Positions 59,442 to 64,000 of a stretch of DNA of 64,000 nucleotides are shown piece after piece. A program made the position numbers and the translations under genes. The DNA comes from Candidatus Avimonas narfae. GTDB taxonomy: Bacteria; Bacillota; Clostridia; Oscillospirales; Acutalibacteraceae. Positions within the stretch are counted from its first letter, which is position 1, and each line of letters starts with the position of its first letter. Under the pieces are notes generated by a model. It saw only the letters and a program-made list of their open reading frames with translations. It was not told the DNA's origin and made no database searches. Location: positions 16,284 to 80,283 of the forward strand of contig CAJFNR010000041.1 of NCBI GenBank assembly GCA_904395335.1, given 5' to 3'.

Positions 59442-60434
59442 TTAATAGATGATGTTTCCCACATAGTGCATGGAGATATACACCCCTGTATGCCCCCAGC
59501 CGTCGTTCACAATAATTTCCTGCGATGTGTAGGAATACGAATAACCGTAACCAACAACCCAATGTTCGCCATACAAGAAATGGCTGTTAAGATCAACAAT
59601 TACAGGCACATTTTGTTCGATCACGTCGATATAAGAGGATATTGTTGCATAATAGGTAATGTCTGCGACAAACCATTGGTCCAAACCACGTGATTGAAAG
59701 TACCAGTTTAACCCATCTGCGACATCTTCAGTAGAACTCCCTTTTTCGGGATCACTTCCTTCTATGTGGGGAACCAAATAATTGATCAATGTGACCCCGT
59801 TACTGCTAACCAAATCCGAGGGAACAGTATTATCATTCAAACATTCATCGTAATACATTAGCCAGATGGCAGCCGCAACAGATCCACATCTCCCGTCCGG
59901 ATTATAACTATAAGTGTGGGTGGCATGAGGCAATTCGTAAGTAATGTAGCTACTGTTTGTATTTGCTAAGGAAAGGGGTTCGCTATTCCTTTGCGCGGTT
60001 TTCTCCTTATCTTTGAATATAGAGGTACTCAACTGTAAAGCGGAAACAGATATTTGTTCTCGTGTCATTAAGTGACGATAGGATTGGCTGGTTTCCTTTA
60101 TATAATAGTTTAAAGGGCCGCCGTAATACACTCTATCCTCTCTTGTAAATGGACATGGATTTTCAAAGGAATATTCTACAGGATATCCGGCTGTATCCAT
60201 AATGACATAGCCAATAGGTTGTAAAGAATATCCATAAGCAATTATCCGCTCGTTTTCGTCGTAGAGAGGGATCTGATAATTTATGGACATGTCTTTGTGG
60301 TGAGAAGATAAAAGATTGTTTACTTGAATAATCTGTTTATTAATAGACAAACAATTAGAGGCAAATGCGAATGTCTGATTGCCAATAAATAAGCCTAGGA
60401 CAATCGTGCTTAAGATAAATTTTAATTTTTTCAC
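59442..60434 (-). CDS. Secreted cysteine protease-like protein (C39/C10-like fold)
   Basis: 330 residues. Signal peptide MKKLKFILSTIVLGLFIGNQ, TFAFAS. The N-terminal ~150 residues look like a propeptide. The catalytic region has GRCGSVAAAIWLMYYDEC (Cys183), GEHWVVGYGY (His291) and IIVNDGWGHTG (Asn310/Asp311), the Cys-His-Asn order of papain-fold C39-like and streptopain-like enzymes. The gene is clearly more AT-rich than its neighbours, suggesting recent transfer. It is probably secreted and self-activated. Confidence 0.8.
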   Translation of the reverse strand: MKKLKFILSTIVLGLFIGNQTFAFASNCLSINKQIIQVNNLLSSHHKDMSINYQIPLYDENERIIAYGYSLQPIGYVIMDTAGYPVEYSFENPCPFTREDRVYYGGPLNYYIKETSQSYRHLMTREQISVSALQLSTSIFKDKEKTAQRNSEPLSLANTNSSYITYELPHATHTYSYNPDGRCGSVAAAIWLMYYDECLNDNTVPSDLVSSNGVTLINYLVPHIEGSDPEKGSSTEDVADGLNWYFQSRGLDQWFVADITYYATISSYIDVIEQNVPVIVDLNSHFLYGEHWVVGYGYSYSYTSQEIIVNDGWGHTGVYISMHYVGNIIY

Positions 60435-60610
60435 AGTTTAGCCTCCTTATACCTTGCATGAATTCCTATTAATTGAGCGATCCGACAGTTCTATAGAACC
60501 ATGTTAAACACCCCCTCAATTCCAATTAAATAAATTATATCTCTATATGGAAATATATTCAATATTTAAAATGCTGATCCACAAAGATAGACCACGGTTC
60601 GGGAATCATC

Positions 60611-60639
60611 TTGCAAGGCTGGGAAAGTTATGCTATAAT
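60611..60639 (+). promoter_or_regulatory. Sigma-A promoter of yebC
   Basis: TTGCAA (60611-60616), 17-nt spacer, TATAAT (60634-60639). The leader to the yebC start is about 130 nt and has a CGGAGGCAGTCGC-rich stretch without a clear structure. Confidence 0.82.
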
Positions 60640-60775
60640 TTTCTGAACTGATTTGTGGACCTGCGGAGGCAGTCGCACGGAAAAGCCGGGGCACTCCCCT
60701 GCCGGCACCGGCTCTCCGCTGATGGGTTCCCCTATGACCGCTTAAAGAATGCAGAAAATAAAGGAGCGAAATCCC

Positions 60776-61513
60776 ATGTCAGGACATTCCAAGTGGAACA
60801 ACATCAAGCGCAAGAAGGAAAAGACCGATGGTCAAAAGGCCAAGATTTTTACCAAAATGGGCCGTGAAATCGCTGTGGCGGTGAAGGAGGGCGGCAGCGC
60901 CGACCCCAATGCCAACTCCCGGCTGAAGGACGCCATTGCCAAGGCCAAGGCCAACAACGTGCCCAACGACAATATCGAGCGTATCATCAAAAAGGCAGCG
61001 GGCGAAGGCAATGCCGATACCTACGAAGCGCTGCAGTACGAGGGCTACGGTCCTTGCGGCATCGCCGTGATCGTGGAAACCCTCACCGACAACCGCAACC
61101 GCACTGCCGGCGACTTGCGCCACTATTTCGATAAGTTCGGCGGGAATCTCGGACAGACCGGGTGTGTGGGGTTCATGTTCCATAAGAAGGGCGTCTTGGC
61201 CATCGAGGCGGAGGGACTGGACGAGGACAAGGTGATGGAGGACGCGCTGGAGGCGGGGGCCTCCGATTTCGCCGCCGACGAGGATGTCTTCGAGATCACC
61301 ACCGAGCCGGATGACTTTTCCGGTGTCCGGGACGATCTGGAGGCCAAGGGCTATACCTTCGTGTCCGCGGAGATCGAGCAGGTGCCGGACGTGTATTCCG
61401 CCATCGAGGATCCGGATATGGCGCTAAAGATGGAAAAGCTGCTGGATGTGCTGGAAGACGACGACGATGTCCAGAATGTCTGGCACAACTGGGACCGCCC
61501 CGACGAAGAGTAA
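60776..61513 (+). CDS. YebC/PmpR family regulator or translation factor
   Basis: 245 residues from the ATG at 60776 (AAAGGAG upstream). [60 protein letters not shown] and a C-terminal acidic stretch are all typical of YebC. Known as a transcriptional regulator in Gram-negatives; recent work links YebC to translation of polyproline stretches. Terminator at 61539. Confidence 0.95.
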   Translation: MSGHSKWNNIKRKKEKTDGQKAKIFTKMGREIAVAVKEGGSADPNANSRLKDAIAKAKANNVPNDNIERIIKKAAGEGNADTYEALQYEGYGPCGIAVIVETLTDNRNRTAGDLRHYFDKFGGNLGQTGCVGFMFHKKGVLAIEAEGLDEDKVMEDALEAGASDFAADEDVFEITTEPDDFSGVRDDLEAKGYTFVSAEIEQVPDVYSAIEDPDMALKMEKLLDVLEDDDDVQNVWHNWDRPDEE

Positions 61514-61538
61514 TAAACAAATGTAAACGAATAGAAAG

Positions 61539-61577
61539 AAAAGGCCCGGAACATAAATTCACGTTCCGGGCCTTTTT
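61539..61577 (+). terminator. Terminator after yebC
   Basis: AAAGGCCCGGAAC / GTTCCGGGCCTTT stem and TTTTTC. Confidence 0.9.
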
Positions 61578-61644
61578 CTATAAACGCGAGTGCGGCTGTT
61601 TACTTGGCTGTAAGGTTTGTCTACGGCACGTGTTTACGCCGTGT

Positions 61645-61680
61645 AAAAACCGCCCCTGGGAAACGATCCCGGGGGCGGTC
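61645..61680 (-). terminator. Terminator after the PFOR gene
   Basis: ACCGCCCCtGGGA / TCCCgGGGGCGGT stem with TTTTTAC on the minus strand, convergent with the yebC terminator. Confidence 0.87.
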
Positions 61681-61698
61681 GCTTATTGGTAAGAAAGT

Positions 61699-64000
61699 TT
61701 ACTTCTTGCTGCCGTAGAGGGCGCCCAGACGAACCAGGTGCTCATACCGCTCGGCGGCATTCTTCTCCGCCTTCTCAAACAGCTGCTCGGCGCGGTCCGG
61801 GAAGGAACGGGTCAGGGAGTTGTACCGGACTTCGCCCATGATGAAGTCGCGGTAGGAAGCGGACGGGGCCTTGCTGTCCAGGGTGAAAGCCTCCTCCTTG
61901 CGGGGATCGAAACGGTAGGTGTGCCAGTAGCCGGCCTCCACCGCCTTCTTCTCCTCCAGCTGGGAGATGCCCATGCCGCCCTTGATGCCGTGGTTGATAC
62001 AGGGGGCGTAGGCGATGATCAGGGACGGGCCCGGATACGCTTCGGCCTCCTGGATGGCCTTCAGGGTCTGGTTCATGTCGGCGCCCATAGCGATCTGCGC
62101 CACATACACATAGCCATAGCTCATGGCGATAGCGCCCAGATCCTTTTTCTTCTGCACCTTGCCCGCGGCAGCGAACTGCGCCACGGAACCGGTGGGCGTG
62201 GCCTTGGAGGCCTGGCCGCCGGTGTTGGAATACACCTCGGTGTCAAAGACCATGACGTTGACATCCTCGCCAGAGGCCAGGACATGGTCCACACCGCCGA
62301 AGCCGATGTCATAAGCCCAGCCGTCGCCGCCGAACATCCAGAAGGACTTCTTGACCAGCATATCCTGGTTTTTCAGCGCTTCCTTGTACAGCTCGTCAAA
62401 CTCACAGCCGCAGGAGCCGCATTCCGCCACAGCCTTTTCCAGCGCGGGCACCAGCTTGGCGGCGGCCGCCTTGGAGGCTTCGGCGTTGTCCTTGCCGTCC
62501 AGCCATTCCTGAGCAGCCTCTTTCAGGCCCCAGGAAGCAGGCAGATCGGCCTCGGCGAACTTCTTCATGATGTCGGCGAGGCGGTTGCGGCGGGCGGTGA
62601 CGCCCAGGAACATGCCATAGCCATACTCGGCGTTGTCCTCAAACAGGGAGTTGGCCCACGCCGGACCATGTCCATCCTTGTTAACGGTGTAAGGCGTGGA
62701 CGGGGAGGAACCGCCCCAGATGGAGGAGCAGCCCGTGGCGTTGGCGATATACATCCGGTCGCCGAACAGCTGAGTGATCAGCTTGGCATAGGGGGTTTCG
62801 CCGCAGCCTGCGCAGGCGCCGGAGAACTCCAGCAGCGGCTGGAGCAGCTGGCTGCCCTTGACGGTAGAGGGCTTGAACTTAGCTGTGGCTTCCGGCTTGG
62901 CCGGCAGGGTCTGGCCGTAGAGGAACTTCTCTTCTTCGCCGCGCTGGGTGTCCAGGGGCTGCATGACCAGAGCCTTGTTGCCCTTCATGCCCGGGCACAC
63001 CGTGGCGCAGGAGCCGCAACCCGTGCAGTCCAGAGCGGACACGGTCATGGCGAACTGATAGCCCGGCAGGCCGGTGGCGGGTTTCATCTTCATGCCCTCC
63101 GGCGCGTTCTTGGCCTCTTCCTCATTGAGGATTACAGGGCGGATGACCGCATGGGGGCACACATAGGAGCAGAAGTTGCACTGGATGCAGTTGTCCGCCA
63201 CCCACATGGGCACGTTGACCGCGATTCCGCGCTTTTCAAAGGCAGCGGAGCCCAGCGGCACAGTGCCGTCAGCGTCCTTCACAAACGCGGAGACAGGCAG
63301 CTTGTCGCCCTCCTGAGCGTTGATGGGAGTCAGGATGTTGTCGATATAGTCGCGGATTTCCTCGCGGCCGCCCTCGGCCTTGACCTCCACGGCTTCATCC
63401 TTGGCCTTGGCCCACTCCTTGGGTACGCGGATCTTCTTGACTTCCTTCACGCCGCGCTCGATAGCGTCGTGGTTCATCTTAACGATGGCGTCGCCCTTCT
63501 TGGAATAGGACTTGGTGGCGGCTTCCTTCATGAAGCGGACGGCGTCCTCCGTGGGGATGACGCGGGCCAGTTTGAAGAAGGCGGCCTGCAAAATGGTGTT
63601 GGTCCGGTTGCCCAAGCCCAGCTCCATGGCGATGTGGGTGGCGTCGATGGTGTAGAACTTAATATCGTTTTTGGCAATGGTGCGCTTCATCTTCGCGGGC
63701 AGGCGGCGGTCCAGCTCCTCCACATCCCAGGCGCAGTTGAGCAGGAAGGTGCCGCCGGGCTTGACGTCGCTGACCATGTCGTATTTGTCCACATAGGAGG
63801 GGTTATGGCAGGCCACGAAGTCGGCCTTGCTGACAAAGTAGGTGGACTTGATGGGCTTCTTGCCGAAGCGCAGGTGAGAGATGGTGACACCGCCGGACTT
63901 TTTAGAGTCATAGGCGAAGTAGCCCTGGGCATACATATCGGTGTGGTCGCCGATGATCTTGATGGAGTTCTTGTTGGCGCCCACGGTGCCGTCGGAGCCC
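61699..64000 (-). CDS. Pyruvate:ferredoxin oxidoreductase, C-terminal two-thirds (cut by window edge)
   Basis: 767 codons are visible of a protein usually ~1170 residues; the N-terminal thiamine-binding domain lies outside. Present are the CoA-binding/2-oxoacid domain, a double [4Fe-4S] ferredoxin domain (CIQCNFCSYVCPHAV and CTGCGSCATVCPG), a third cluster site (SGACAGCGETPYAKL) and the TPP domain (GGDGWAYDIGFGG, DTEVYSNTGGQ). It oxidises pyruvate to acetyl-CoA and reduces ferredoxin, a hallmark of strict anaerobes. The stop is followed by a strong terminator. Confidence 0.97.
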   Translation of the reverse strand, partial: GSDGTVGANKNSIKIIGDHTDMYAQGYFAYDSKKSGGVTISHLRFGKKPIKSTYFVSKADFVACHNPSYVDKYDMVSDVKPGGTFLLNCAWDVEELDRRLPAKMKRTIAKNDIKFYTIDATHIAMELGLGNRTNTILQAAFFKLARVIPTEDAVRFMKEAATKSYSKKGDAIVKMNHDAIERGVKEVKKIRVPKEWAKAKDEAVEVKAEGGREEIRDYIDNILTPINAQEGDKLPVSAFVKDADGTVPLGSAAFEKRGIAVNVPMWVADNCIQCNFCSYVCPHAVIRPVILNEEEAKNAPEGMKMKPATGLPGYQFAMTVSALDCTGCGSCATVCPGMKGNKALVMQPLDTQRGEEEKFLYGQTLPAKPEATAKFKPSTVKGSQLLQPLLEFSGACAGCGETPYAKLITQLFGDRMYIANATGCSSIWGGSSPSTPYTVNKDGHGPAWANSLFEDNAEYGYGMFLGVTARRNRLADIMKKFAEADLPASWGLKEAAQEWLDGKDNAEASKAAAAKLVPALEKAVAECGSCGCEFDELYKEALKNQDMLVKKSFWMFGGDGWAYDIGFGGVDHVLASGEDVNVMVFDTEVYSNTGGQASKATPTGSVAQFAAAGKVQKKKDLGAIAMSYGYVYVAQIAMGADMNQTLKAIQEAEAYPGPSLIIAYAPCINHGIKGGMGISQLEEKKAVEAGYWHTYRFDPRKEEAFTLDSKAPSASYRDFIMGEVRYNSLTRSFPDRAEQLFEKAEKNAAERYEHLVRLGALYGSKK

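Noticed and set aside
1..64000. CRISPR array, tRNA or rRNA genes
   Set aside because: No regularly spaced direct repeats and no cloverleaf or rRNA signature sequences were found by reading both strands; a tRNAscan or cmscan run would be decisive.

Overview
The window is 64 kb of chromosomal DNA from a spore-forming, anaerobic, fairly GC-rich member of the Clostridia, most likely in the Oscillospiraceae/Ruminococcaceae (inference). Evidence: an intact pro-sigma-K gene, pyruvate:ferredoxin oxidoreductase, a preQ1-type leader in front of queT, a YabE-type G5/3D protein, RemB, and the dnaA-dnaN-recF-gyrB-gyrA block with Noc and ParAB. It lies across the replication-origin region.

Left part (1-17 kb). 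A smpB fragment, recR, ybaB and dnaX are read leftwards behind a small SRP RNA. sigK follows on the plus strand, meets a three-gene helicase/ATPase/TerB operon at a shared terminator, and that operon resembles the anti-phage system Shango. A divergent BlaI/BlaR1 pair leads into two tandem DUF2079 membrane proteins. A near-identical operator-like motif occurs at the blaI start site and twice before the second DUF2079 gene. A nuclease-like hypothetical protein and an acyl-ACP thioesterase come next.

Origin-proximal part (17-44 kb). serS, parB, parA, a GH36 glycosidase, a small P-loop kinase, noc, rsmG, mnmG, an XRE regulator, gyrA, five small YcxB-like membrane proteins, gyrB, remB, recF, the S4 gene, dnaN, dnaA and mnmE. 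Almost all are on the minus strand. Three parS-like sites are scattered here. The dnaA-dnaN gap has DnaA-box-like repeats followed by a GC block and DnaA-trio-like triplets, so it is the best oriC candidate. rpmH-rnpA-yidC-jag, which usually flank dnaA, are absent; mnmE sits directly upstream of dnaA instead.

Right part (44-64 kb). A MATE exporter, an orphan MacB-type ATPase, a YabE-like cell-wall protein, a Crp/Fnr regulator, a GNAT enzyme and a DEAD-box RNA helicase. Then comes an 875-bp stretch without genes that carries three TGATATAMT promoter-like elements, each followed by strong hairpins. Next is a tandem family of four exported proteins (three with an NPSTGE sorting motif), then tadA, a CPBP protease, queT with its riboswitch, a lipoprotein, an AT-rich C39/C10-like secreted protease, yebC and the C-terminal two-thirds of PFOR.

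Most promising for new biology: the four-member surface protein array, the structured gene-free stretch at 51.4-52.3 kb, the five-gene YcxB-like array embedded between gyrB and gyrA, and the inferred BlaI-DUF2079 regulatory link.
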